A stretch of 64,000 nt of DNA from CAUZJF01 sp965248605 (GTDB lineage: Bacteria; Chloroflexota; Dehalococcoidia; Lucifugimonadales; CAUZJF01), in NCBI GenBank assembly GCA_965248605.1, contig CBDFJV010000007.1:2542001-2606000 (forward strand), written 5' to 3'. The notes beneath the pieces were generated by a model that worked only from the letters and a program-made list of their open reading frames with translations, did not search any database and was not told the DNA's origin. Position numbers and translations under genes: made by a program. Shown piece after piece: positions 26,105 through 35,097 of the stretch; the first letter of the stretch is position 1, and each line of letters opens with the position of its first letter.

Positions 26105-26557
26105 CTAGCGCCTCCGCCTCCAGTTGAACAGACGCAGAACCCGACCCTCGGACTCGGGCGCATTCGCCGCCTGGTCTCCAACGTCGTCTTCGGGTTGCCG
26201 AGCCGCCTCCAGGGCCTCCACGCGCCGGGTCAGACGCTCCACGAGCCTAGACAGATCGTCCACGGCTTCAATCGCCAGCCTCATCCTCGCCTCCAACCTG
26301 TCCAGCGGCGTCGTCTTCTCCCATCCGGGGTCGTCCAGGTTGGCCATGAGTCGCTGCACGGCCAGGGTCATCCTGCCCGTCAGTCGCTCCCGGCGCAGGG
26401 CCAGCGCCACTGTCTTCCGGTTCACTCCCGGAAGGGCCGCCGTCCGGCGCTGCCCCTCCCGCTCAACGAGCCACTCCACAACCCACTTGAGGTCGGGCTG
26501 ATTGTCGTCGGCCCGCGATGCTGGCCCGCCGTTGCTCTTTGGCTTCCCAGGAGTCAT
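26105..26557 (-). CDS. Module gene 1, intact second copy
   Basis: A 150-residue helix-turn-helix/coiled-coil protein nearly identical to that at 3016-3468 except for the first 17 residues (MTPGKPKSNGGPASRADDNQ here) and a few substitutions such as AALPGVNRKTVAL for AALLGVNRKTVAL. It is complete, unlike its tandem neighbour, and could supply the DNA-binding activity for the module family. Gene 2 follows but is truncated. Confidence 0.7.
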   Translation of the reverse strand: MTPGKPKSNGGPASRADDNQPDLKWVVEWLVEREGQRRTAALPGVNRKTVALALRRERLTGRMTLAVQRLMANLDDPGWEKTTPLDRLEARMRLAIEAVDDLSRLVERLTRRVEALEAARQPEDDVGDQAANAPESEGRVLRLFNWRRRR

Positions 26558-26616
26558 TTCCGTCTTCTACAGGGGGTGGCCGCTTTTCATCCATCTCTCT
26601 TTTCCTCGCTACGTCG

Positions 26617-27070
26617 CTAGCGCCTCCGCCTCCAGTTGAACAGACGCAGAACCCGGCCCTCGGACTCGGGCGCATTCGCCGCCTGGTCTCCCACGTCGTC
26701 TTCGGGTTGCCGAGCCGCCTCCAGGGCCTCCACGCGCCGGGTCAGACGCTCCACGAGCCTAGCCAGATCGTCCACGGCTTCAATCGCCAGCCTCCATCCT
26801 CGCCTCCAACCGGTCCAGTGGCGTCGTTCTCTCCCATCCGGGGTCGTCCAGGTTGGCCATGAGTCGCTGCACGGCCAGGGTCATCCTGCCCGTCAGTCGC
26901 TCCCGGCGCAGGGCCAGCGCCACTGTCTTCCGGTTCACACCCAGGAGGGCCGCCGTCCGGCGCTGTCCCTCCCGCTCAACGAGCCACTCCACGACCCACT
27001 TGAGGTCGGGCTGACTGTCGTCGGCCCGCGATGCTGGCCCGCCGTTGCTCTTTGGCTTCCCAGGAGTCAT
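26617..27070 (-). pseudogene. Module gene 1, third copy with frameshift
   Basis: From the ATG at 27070 the protein follows the intact copy to EARM, where one extra base near 26794 (CCTCCATCC against CCTCATCC in the intact copy) shifts the frame to a stop at 26780. The rest of the gene continues in another frame to the usual RRRR ending at 26617. One indel is the only damage, so the duplication is recent. Confidence 0.75.
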
Positions 27071-27623
27071 TTCCGTTTTCTACAGGGGTGGCCGCTTCTG
27101 CAATTTTATCCATTTTTCGGTGGAACCAGCCCTTTACAGGTACTGCTAACAGATTTCGGTCAATACACTCCGAATGTGGCAAGAAGCGTTAGCTGACTGG
27201 CCCAGGATGTCCGCTCCTACCCATGCCCCAAAATCATGTCACGCACCCCGACATCGTTTCGCGCCAAAACCGATGGGCCAAACTGGGCCGCCATCGTCGC
27301 CAACACGCCAAGTCCTGTCCGCATCAACCCTCCGGCTTCCCCGGACAGGCCCATCCGTAGCTGTTTGCTCGCTACATGCTGACACGTCAACGGTTGCAAG
27401 AGTGCAAACAAGTCGTCGTAGGAGAGGCATCGTAGTTTAGCGCAGCTTCCCAATCATTTGCATTTGCCAGCGCTGACCGGTCAACGGGTCTTTTGGCCCG
27501 TTTCGTAGCTAAAACAGGGGCAGATAGGGCGGTTTGCGGCACCGGCGGACCTCGAAAAGCACCCCGTCGAGGCAACTTTGCAGCCCCCATTCAGCACATC
27601 GGGGAGATAGGGACGCATCGGCC

Positions 27624-29188
27624 CTATCTATCCCCCTCTACAGGACGCATCCGGTGGTAGAGCGAGTCCCACTGGTAGGCGCTCAGTTCGGACAGCGCCA
27701 GTCGTGGGGATTCCGGCTCCCAGAGTGGACGCCATGACCGCCCCAGTATCCCTGTTGTGGACAGAACGGGCCGGCAGGACACAAGGATGGGCAGCGACAT
27801 CCGGGTCATCCTGGCCGCTGTGCGCACGTAGGTTGCCTCGACCTCCTCTGTGTCCACGACGAACAGGGTGGTGGGGAACGGGGGCTGGTCTTCCCCTGGC
27901 TCGGTGGACCAGTAGTAGCTCGTGTAGGGACTCAGGCGGGCAATAACTCCCTCGGGGTGACGAGCGCGCAGCTCGTACTCAAGGTAGAACGGTATCTCAA
28001 GGCCCTCTGCGACCATCTTCCCCACGGCGTCTGGGGCGATGGCCGACTGTCCCCAGTTGTAGGCCCGGTCGGACCTGGCGGTGGGGACGGACCACACGAG
28101 CTCGCTGAAGGGGTCGGCCCTGGCCTCGGCCTCCAGCTTCGAGAGGAACCATGTGATGCCGTCTGCGTGCTTTGTCTGCCGAGCCCAGGTGTCGATGCGG
28201 TGGCCCATGTGACGCCTGCGGCCCTGGCGGTCGGTGGTGAGCTCGGTGCTCCAGATGCCCCGCGTGGTCGGGAGCTGGGCGCGATCCCTGTGGGTGACGT
28301 AGCGGATGCCTTCAGCGGACAGAGTGTAGCGAGTGTCTCCGCGTTTTCCTCGTCGCTCGACAAGGCTCCAGGTATCGACGAGGCTGTGCATCATCTGGCT
28401 GACTCGTCCCTCCGAGACGCCCAGCCAACGCGCAAGGTCCTCACGGGGGATCATTGGGTGGTAGGTCACCAGGTCGAGCGTTCGCTTCTCCGACGGGCTG
28501 ATGCCGAAGGTCGCCGCAGCCTGCACCATCCGCTCAGGATGGGGTATCGATGCCCGCTTCCGCTCCGGCGACTCCGTATGAAGCGCTCCGGCTGGGCCAC
28601 CCTGTGAGCTCACGAAACCAAGGTTGTAGTACGAGCCGCTGAACAGGCCTGAGGTCTTCTGCCAGACGTGGGAGTCCCGTCTTTCGAGTACGTCCCGAGA
28701 CTCCTCGCCGACGAAGAGCCAGGCTCTGGCGTACCATTCCGAAGCTGCGCCCGTCGTGGAGGGTGATCGTGGCATCGAAGCGGCCCCGGCGGTGGAACTC
28801 CACGTGCGACCGTAGGCCGTCGATGCCGGGGGAGAGTGAGGCGGCGAGACGATAGACGGCGGCCACCGCGTCCATTCGGCGGATCAACAGCGCCAGCCAT
28901 TCTTTGGACATTGGCTAGGCCCGTACGAAGTCCGAGGGTGTGTCGAAGTCGAGGAATTCTGCGGCCTGCCTGATGCCGCTGGCCCTCAGGTAGTATCTGT
29001 GGCTAGAAGGCAGGTGTACGGTGCCGTGGCTCACGCGCCCGCCGGCGTTGCCGCGCACTGACCAGCAGGCTGGTCAGTGCGCGATGGACGGTCGTGTGAG
29101 GCTCGCCCAGGGTGAGCGCCAGCTCTGCCGAGTCGATGAACGGCATCCGGCTGAGGGCGTCAAATAGGCGTTGTTCCGAGATCGCCAT
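27624..29188 (-). pseudogene. Replication-relaxation family protein, broken by two frameshifts and one stop
   Basis: From 29188 a winged-helix start (RLFDALSRMPFIDSAELALT) runs to a frameshift near 29050. The next frame reads VSHGTVHLPSSHRYYLRASG and a TAG codon where the family has Tyr, just before PMSKEWLALLIRRMDAVAAV and FDATITLHDGRSFGMVRQS. A second shift near 28740 leads into WLFVGEESRDVLERR, a second winged helix (MIPREDLARWLGVSEGRVSQ) and a long C-terminal domain to 27624. This family occurs on plasmids and integrative elements. The end overlaps the module end. Confidence 0.75.
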
Positions 29189-29232
29189 AGTTAGAATTGG
29201 TAGCCGCCATTGCGTTGAAGTGTCATTACTTA

Positions 29233-29244
29233 GAGTATATACTC
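29233..29244. promoter_or_regulatory. Perfect 12-bp palindrome before the restriction operon
   Basis: GAGTATATACTC is a perfect palindrome 27 bases before the zinc-ribbon gene, in the gap between it and the divergent pseudogene. Restriction operons often carry such operators to delay endonuclease production; no controller gene is seen nearby. Confidence 0.5.
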
Positions 29245-29270
29245 AGAAGTACCCTCAAGGGGGTGGCAAC

Positions 29271-29450
29271 GTGGCACGTGCAGAGAGCAGGCGATATGGA
29301 ACCTTCCAGGTGACGGCGTATAGGTGTCGTTGTGGACACGAGTGGGTTCCTAAGAAACTGCGCAACGCGGAACGTCCCCGGGTTTGTCCTAAGTGCAAGA
29401 GTGCGAATTGGGACAAGCCGTATCAGTTTCGGCGGGGAGATTATTCCTAG
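29271..29450 (+). CDS. Small zinc-ribbon protein at the head of the restriction operon
   Basis: A 59-residue protein read from GTG at 29271. CRCGHEWVPKKL and CPKCKSANWDKPY contribute two CxC/CxxC pairs that can bind one zinc ion, a layout found in many small proteins next to phage or plasmid genes. GGGGGTGG precedes the start. The methylase begins 23 bases downstream, so it is probably co-transcribed. It may bind nucleic acid and may regulate the pair; this is not shown. Confidence 0.65.
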   Translation: MARAESRRYGTFQVTAYRCRCGHEWVPKKLRNAERPRVCPKCKSANWDKPYQFRRGDYS

Positions 29451-29473
29451 GGGGTACAGGCAGGAGGGATTAA

Positions 29474-30295
29474 ATGCCACAAACACGGCTTCTATTGGGC
29501 GATTGCCGGGAACAACTGGATGTTGTCGAGTCAGACTCAGTTGACCTCATTATCACCTCGCCACCCTACGCCAACCAACGAGCCACCACTTACGGTGGAA
29601 TCAAGCCGAGCGAATACGTGGACTGGTTCCTCCCCACCGCCGATCAATTGTACCGCGTTCTCAAACCCACCGGTACATTTGTGCTCAACATCAAGGAACC
29701 GGCCATTAGCGGTGAGCGGCATACATATGTGCTGGAGCTAGTACTAGAAATGCGGAAGCGGGGTTGGAGGTGGACCGAGGAATTTGTCTGGCACAAGAAG
29801 AACTGCTACCCCGGCAAGTGGCCCAACCGATTTCGCGATGCCTGGGAGCGCCTATTCCAGTTCAACAAACAGCGCCAGTTCAAGATGAATCAGCAAGCCG
29901 TTATGGTGCCGATGGGAGACTGGTACAATGGCCGGATGCGCAACCTGAGCGACACCGACCGAACACGTGACGAATCCAAAGTGGGCAGTGGTTTTGGAAA
30001 GAAGGTAGAGAACTGGCTGGGGCGCGACAAAGTGTATCCAACCAACGTGCTCCATGGCGCTACGGAATGTGGAAATAGGCAACACAGCGCGGTATTCCCC
30101 TACTGGTTGCCGGAATGGTTTATCGAGTTGTTCACTGACCCCGGCGACGTCGTGCTGGACCCTTTCGCCGGATCCGGCACTGCGGTCTTTGCGGCGCTGG
30201 CTCTTGGCCGTAATGCCATTGGAGTCGAGATATACGAGTCTTACTTCCAAGAGATGCAGGGCAAGTTAAAGCAACAGGCAGGCTTAGTCGTATGA
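29474..30295 (+). CDS. Type II DNA methyltransferase (beta class, N4-C or N6-A)
   Basis: A 273-residue methylase. The catalytic motif TSPPY (residues about 28-32) comes first and the SAM-binding motif DPFAGSGTA (about 228-236) last, the order of the beta class, which methylates exocyclic amino groups. YVDWFLPTADQLYRVLKPTG is the typical helix between them. It should protect the host from the endonuclease encoded next; the target sequence cannot be read from the protein. The stop overlaps the start of that gene by four bases (ATGA). Confidence 0.92.
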   Translation: MPQTRLLLGDCREQLDVVESDSVDLIITSPPYANQRATTYGGIKPSEYVDWFLPTADQLYRVLKPTGTFVLNIKEPAISGERHTYVLELVLEMRKRGWRWTEEFVWHKKNCYPGKWPNRFRDAWERLFQFNKQRQFKMNQQAVMVPMGDWYNGRMRNLSDTDRTRDESKVGSGFGKKVENWLGRDKVYPTNVLHGATECGNRQHSAVFPYWLPEWFIELFTDPGDVVLDPFAGSGTAVFAALALGRNAIGVEIYESYFQEMQGKLKQQAGLVV

Positions 30296-31044
30296 ACCCG
30301 ATCAGCGACGAACAGATAGCCGCCTACGTAGAGAACAACATCGGGACGTTCCACGGCAAGCGGATTGATGCGCTAAACAAACTGAAGCTTCCGGATCTGC
30401 TGCGTCGCAAGAACCCCTATCTGTTCAAGAGCAAAAACATAACTGTCGCCTCCGACTTGATCCGCTCCTTGTTGGACGCTTACCTAAGTTCCCAAGAAGA
30501 AACCCTGTTTGGGGACTTTTTGGAGGGACTGGCTATCTATGTGGCAGAGACAGTACACGGTGGTTGGAAGTCATCCGCCACTGGCATAGACTTGGAATTC
30601 GCCCGAGTTGACGTCCGCTACATCGTCTCCATCAAGTCAGGCCCCAATTGGGGCAACAGCTCGCAGGTAGCCAAACTGAAAAGCAATTTCGAGACCGCAG
30701 CCAGGGTAATCCGCCAAGGAAACCGCACCGCCCACGTCATCGCCGTGAACGGTTGCTGTTACGGGCGAGACAAGAACCCCGACAAGGGAGGTTACTTCAA
30801 GTACTGCGGCCAGGACTTCTGGGAACTAATCTCTGGAGACGCCGAGTATTACGTGCGGATTATTGAGCCTTTGGGCCGCAACGCCAAACGGCGGAACCAG
30901 GAATTCGCACACAGGTACGGGGCAGTGGTAAACCGGCTATCTGTGCAGTTCTCGGAGGGATTCTGTGCAGAAGACGGCTCGATAGACTGGCGCAAGCTGG
31001 TGGCGTTCAACTCCGCGAAGATGCCTCCACCAAACCTGAAGTAG
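30292..31044 (+). CDS. Type II restriction endonuclease, PmeII-like
   Basis: A 250-residue protein that fits the PmeII family of restriction enzymes. GIDLEF (about residue 98) and IVSIKSG (about 112-118) supply the acidic and lysine residues of a PD-(D/E)xK nuclease, and SGPNWGNSSQVAKLKSNFET follows as in that family. YGRDKNPDKGGYFKYCGQDF is a second conserved block. It begins inside the methylase stop, the usual arrangement for a type II pair. Family assignment from memory of the motif, so moderately sure. Confidence 0.82.
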   Translation: MNPISDEQIAAYVENNIGTFHGKRIDALNKLKLPDLLRRKNPYLFKSKNITVASDLIRSLLDAYLSSQEETLFGDFLEGLAIYVAETVHGGWKSSATGIDLEFARVDVRYIVSIKSGPNWGNSSQVAKLKSNFETAARVIRQGNRTAHVIAVNGCCYGRDKNPDKGGYFKYCGQDFWELISGDAEYYVRIIEPLGRNAKRRNQEFAHRYGAVVNRLSVQFSEGFCAEDGSIDWRKLVAFNSAKMPPPNLK

Positions 31045-31064
31045 TTGGCGGGCGTAAAAGGGAA

Positions 31065-31244
31065 TTGCAGCCCACCTACCTAGCGGACGCAGACCCCAAC
31101 CTGGACAGGCGCGTGGTCCGTGACCTCCTGGGGTTCGGCGAGGAGGTCTGCGTGGCCGTGCGCCGCCTAGCCGCCAAGTGGTGCGTCGAGCCATCCATAC
31201 ATGGTGGCAAGGCTCGCCCTAAAGGAGCAACGCTGGTTATTTGA
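31065..31244 (+). CDS. Small hypothetical protein
   Basis: A 59-codon frame starting with TTG at 31065: LADADPNLDRRVVRDLLGFG, EEVCVAVRRLAAKWCVEPSI. It has amphipathic helices and two Cys but no recognised family and no good ribosome site. It may be a gene remnant between the endonuclease and the nuclease fusion. Confidence 0.3.
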   Translation: MQPTYLADADPNLDRRVVRDLLGFGEEVCVAVRRLAAKWCVEPSIHGGKARPKGATLVI

Positions 31245-31300
31245 CCTCTGGTGGCTAAGGCAAGGATTGAATGCTGGCTCACTAGGTCAGGTGGTATGGC

Positions 31301-33214
31301 ATGGGCATCGACTCTCTAACACACCGGGATGACGGTTCCAGTATTGCGGTCCCCGTTTCCCGTGACGATTGGCGCCAGTGGGTAAGCGCAGGGAAGACCC
31401 GAAACTGGATGTTGGACGACCGGCTCATAGATTGGCTGCAACTGTACGGTGAAAGTCGCGACTACATACCGAAGAAGGAGTTGACGGACTATAACAAGGA
31501 CCTGGACTTCCTGGAGTTCCTTTTGGATCGAGGCAGGGAATTCGAGGCTGGAGTGCTACAGCTGTTGCAAGAGCGGTTCGAAGTGTCGACAGTCGCCCAA
31601 GACTATAGAGAAATCAGCAGGCTCGATAAAGCTGAAGAGACCTTTGAAGCGATGAGGCGAGGTGCGCCCATCATCTATCAGGCCGTGCTGTGGGACGCTC
31701 ACAACATGAACTACGGCTCACCCGACTTCCTGGTGAGAAGTGATGTCCTGCACTTGATGTTCCCAGACTCCATATCGAAACAAGAAGCGGCGACTCCGGC
31801 TGCCGACCTGGGAGACAACCCGTGGCACTACCGTGTGGTGGACACCAAGTTTACAACGCTACATCTGAACGCTAAGGGCACGGAGCTGGCCAACGAGGGC
31901 AGCGCACCGGCATATAAGGCACAGCTCTATATCTACAACCGGATGCTGGGCCGCTTGCAGGGTCTTGAACCGCCCGAATCGTATCTGCTGGGACGTGGTT
32001 GGCAACGGAAGCAAAGTGGCACCACCTCTCGTGGCCGTAGTGCGATGGAACAGTTGGGCCCAGTTCCTCAGAATGGAACCGTCGCTAACAGAGTCCCAAT
32101 CGGCGACGCTGTTGAGGAAGCCCTCTGCTGGGTGCGTCGAGTTCGCGCCGAAGGAAAAGACTGGGAGCTTCTACCGGAGCCATCGGTGCCAGAGCTCTAT
32201 CCGAATATGAGCAATGCCGACGACGGCGATATGATGTTGGAAGGCAGACCCGCCGAACTCGAACCCGGCCCAGAGGAGGGCGAACAGGATGGCAAGTGGG
32301 TTGGGGTCAAGAAATGGCTGGCCCATGAGCTGAAAGAGTTGACCCAACTGTGGCAGGTGGGAGTCGACAGACGAAGAAAGGCCCACGCCAATGGATGGTA
32401 CCGTTGGGACGAATCCGGCCTGACGGCAGGCGTTTTAGGCGTCAACGGGTCCAAGAGCCAGCCTACGCTCCAGCAGATTTTATCGGTGAATGTCGATGCC
32501 GGTTGCCCGGTGCGCCCTGTGCGAATAAAGAAGACCAGGGATGAATGGCACGTGACTCCCGGCGTGGAGTTTTACGTAGACTTCGAGTTTTGCAGCGACC
32601 TGAACGATGACTTTTCCAAACTGCCGGAGAAGGGCGGCCAACCGCTTATCTTCATGATTGGCTGCGGACATGTGGAAAACGGTGAATGGCAGTTTGAGTC
32701 GTTCCTCGCAGATAGCCTGACCGAGAAGGAGGAGCTGCGCGTTGTTCAAGAGTGGGTAGTGCATATGTCTACTGTCCGAGATCGGCTCGACCCCGTGAAT
32801 GGCAAGCCACGCATCTTCCACTGGTCCCACGCTGAACCGACCCAGCTGGAAAACGCATACAACTCCGCTAGGGTAAGGCACAGTCGGTACGCCAACTGGC
32901 CGGAACTCGGCTGGTACGACTTCTTGACCAAGGTGATGCGGGAGGAGCCGGTGGTTGTTCGAGGCGCTCTGGGCTTCGGCTTGAAAGCGGTCGCCAACGC
33001 CTTGCACTCCCACGGGCTCATCGAAACCGATTGGGCCGAGAGCCCCATAGATGGTCTCGGAGCGATGGTGGGAGCATGGCGTTGCGACGAGGAGGCGCGG
33101 AAGAAGGGCGTGTCGATGGCTGAACTGCCGCTAATGGGTGAGATTGCCCGCTACAACGAAGTCGACTGCAAAGTAATGATGGAGATTGTCCGGTACTTGA
33201 GGGTGAACCATTAA
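31301..33214 (+). CDS. RecB-like nuclease fused to DEDD exonuclease (TM0106-like), paralog 1
   Basis: A 637-residue protein with two predicted nuclease domains. Residues 60-215 resemble RecB/Cas4 PD-(D/E)xK nucleases: GSPDFLVRSD (about 143), VVDTKFT (about 179) and YKAQLYIYN (about 206). Residues 420-637 resemble RNase H-like 3'-5' exonucleases (RNase_H_2): YVDFEF with the first two acidic residues (about 425), HWSHAEP (about 506) and YNEVDCKVM (about 618). Both active sites look complete. The ATG at 31301 gives the same start as the paralog at 36044 (MGLDAL). Genes around it suggest anti-mobile-element work; substrate and partner unknown. Confidence 0.82.
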   Translation: MGIDSLTHRDDGSSIAVPVSRDDWRQWVSAGKTRNWMLDDRLIDWLQLYGESRDYIPKKELTDYNKDLDFLEFLLDRGREFEAGVLQLLQERFEVSTVAQDYREISRLDKAEETFEAMRRGAPIIYQAVLWDAHNMNYGSPDFLVRSDVLHLMFPDSISKQEAATPAADLGDNPWHYRVVDTKFTTLHLNAKGTELANEGSAPAYKAQLYIYNRMLGRLQGLEPPESYLLGRGWQRKQSGTTSRGRSAMEQLGPVPQNGTVANRVPIGDAVEEALCWVRRVRAEGKDWELLPEPSVPELYPNMSNADDGDMMLEGRPAELEPGPEEGEQDGKWVGVKKWLAHELKELTQLWQVGVDRRRKAHANGWYRWDESGLTAGVLGVNGSKSQPTLQQILSVNVDAGCPVRPVRIKKTRDEWHVTPGVEFYVDFEFCSDLNDDFSKLPEKGGQPLIFMIGCGHVENGEWQFESFLADSLTEKEELRVVQEWVVHMSTVRDRLDPVNGKPRIFHWSHAEPTQLENAYNSARVRHSRYANWPELGWYDFLTKVMREEPVVVRGALGFGLKAVANALHSHGLIETDWAESPIDGLGAMVGAWRCDEEARKKGVSMAELPLMGEIARYNEVDCKVMMEIVRYLRVNH

Positions 33215-33789
33215 TGGGTAGCACAGCGTGTCTCGATCTATGGCGACGCAAGCTTCGGCTTTGGGAAGGACTTTTACCACGGCTCACAAGGCGACCTCCC
33301 GATCAAACATTCGTATCCTTGTACGCTTCGATCCCACATAACTCGCGCTGTGAGATACGACTCGCAGCCGGTGGCGACAACGCAAACCGGTATGCGAGCG
33401 CTTGGTGTGCGAGCGTGGTTTACATTGCAGATGCAGGAGGCCCAACCCACTGTTGCGGCTGAACGAGAGATTGTGCTAGCTCTTTGGTGTAATTCCACCC
33501 TTGGTATGCCGTTGCATGCGAATCACTCCAGTCAGGCGCAGGAAGGCCGGGGCAAGGCAACAGGGGAATGCTGGAGACTATGGCGACCTAGATTTGCGGA
33601 GCCTCGAAGCCTGGCAGCTCGACGAGGCCCAGGCCTTCTACAAATGTGCCATAGACCCGGCGCGGAAAGACCTGGACGAGCCCGTCCATCCACGGCTCCA
33701 AGAAGCCGGAGTTGCCTTCCTAAGGGCCTAGATGCCGGTGTGATAATTGATTTGGCGAGACAATCGTAGAAGTGGGTATAAACATAACA
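33215..33789. other. 575-base stretch with no convincing gene
   Basis: A frame ending at 33731 (DYGDLDLRSLEAWQLDEAQA, FYKCAIDPARKDLD) looks partly protein-like, possibly a gene tail, but has no start signal or known family. Nothing else is visible. Confidence 0.35.
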
Positions 33790-34741
33790 ATGAGATCAAT
33801 ATCGGAACTCCCAGAGCATTGGCAGGAATGGTACCAGGAGTGGGATGCCAGTGTTCCGGAGAATGAGAAAAAACGGCGCCTTACAGGTGATCTTCTGAGC
33901 AAACCAGGAAGCACACAGTCATATGGTGCTGCGTTCGAGCTGTTCTCTACTCATTGTTCAACAACATGGGACTAAGTCCTGACTTCCAGCCGGAGATCAA
34001 TGGTGTCAACCCAGACTTCTATATCTCTGATAGGCGCGGATTCAGTGCATACGTAGAGGCCGGGGCAATGTTCAGTGACCCTCTACAAACAGAATTACAT
34101 TACCAGTCGTTGAGGAACTTATCTGGGAAGAATTCAGCAAACTGAAATCTGATGACTTCGCTGTCCAACTCGCCTCTGCTTCAGGACACCCTGGCAATGT
34201 TAGCCCTAAGTCAGTAAGACGTGAAGTCCAGCAATGGATTGACAAACTGGATACAGCAGAAATACTTGCGCAGCGCTACTACGGAATCCTGCCACACAGA
34301 ACATTCCAGTTCAAGAACTGGAGGCTTCACGTTAGATTGGACCTAAAGTCCCCCGAAGAAAAGGCACGACTGGGGGCGACAGCCGTAGAGTCGCCAGGAT
34401 TCTCAGGCGGCTGGTCAGATAACCCGGCAAGGCGCCTGAAATCGAAATTGGAGGAAAAGTCCTCCCAGGTTAGAAAGACAGGACGACACTGTATTGTGGC
34501 TATAACCGAAGGCCTAGAAGGTTTCTCGGTAGATGATGTCCAGACGGCTCTGCTAGGAGGAAATAGCGACAATGCCCTCTGGAACCAAATCGACGATACT
34601 GATCCCTACATCAGAGATTTATCCATACCTCAACCCAAAACAGACGGGCTGTGGAGTCGACATGACGAGAAGGAACCTATCGCCGTCATAGTCCACAGAG
34701 GCAACCTACAATATCAAAGCAACGGCGAAACAGAGCTATGA
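33790..34741 (+). pseudogene. Restriction-endonuclease-like gene with two frameshifts
   Basis: From the ATG at 33790 (MRSISELPEHWQEWYQEWDA) the frame fails near 33950, where GAAFELFLYSLFNNMG can be read only by shifting. The next frame gives NPDFYISDRRGFSAYVEAG, which has a PD-(D/E)xK-like spacing (D...E). A second shift near 34105 leads into VVEELIWEEFSKLKSDDFAV and runs open to 34741. Joined, it would be about 317 residues. The domain guess rests on one short motif; the gene looks recently inactivated. Confidence 0.65.
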
Positions 34742-35023
34742 CTTAATCCGAACGGTAGCTATTTTCGTGTCCCAACCCCACTGTTGCATCTCAAGATCCA
34801 TGCAGAGGTTCAGAGGGTTTGGACGGAGCCAGCTATCGGGTTGTAGGCATGGCCTGTAGTGTTTTCAAAAGTAGGGCGAGGTTGAACCACGTGTCCGGGC
34901 CGACCGGAAAACGAGTGGCGCGGGCCAATCAGAAAATGCTAGCGCCCTATGCTACGTCCTGCCTGACCGCTACAGTGCCAACCTGAACCTCAGGGTAAAG
35001 GTTCTTGATTTCGTCAAGTCTGG
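34742..35023. other. 282-base gap before tRNA-Ile, nothing recognised
   Basis: No coding frame of known family, and no strong hairpin. It contains the 3' flank of the tRNA, with CCA encoded at 35021-35023. Confidence 0.5.
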
Positions 35024-35097
35024 TGGGCCAGCCTGGACTCGAACCAGGGACCTCAGTCTTATCAGGACTGCGCTCTAACCAGCTGAGCTACTAGCCC
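35024..35097 (-). tRNA. tRNA-Ile (GAT anticodon), CCA encoded
   Basis: Acceptor stem GGGCTAG pairs with CTGGCCC. The D arm is GCTC...GAGC. The anticodon stem CAGTC/GACTG closes loop CTGATAA with anticodon GAT (complement of 35061-35063). The T arm is CCTGG-TTCGAGT-CCAGG. CCA is encoded at 35021-35023. All stems are perfect apart from one G-T pair, so it should be functional. It is the last member of the tandem array that lies upstream of it. Confidence 0.97.

Larger units (their letters stand above)
25781..27643 (-). repeat. Two-gene module, 5' half, with a tandem duplication of gene 1
   Basis: Minus-strand match to module copy A from its left end to the middle of gene 2, where it stops at GCATAA. 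Gene 1 is present twice (26617-27070 and 26105-26557). The junction between them fuses the gene-2 start (GAGATGGATGA) to the leader segment that in copy A reads AATGGATGAAATTGC, so recombination used the shared ATGGATGA. The left end overlaps the 3' end of the replication-relaxation pseudogene. Confidence 0.8.

Noticed and set aside
33350..33769. A 139-codon plus-strand frame
   Set aside because: No family resemblance, no ribosome site and odd composition; probably chance.
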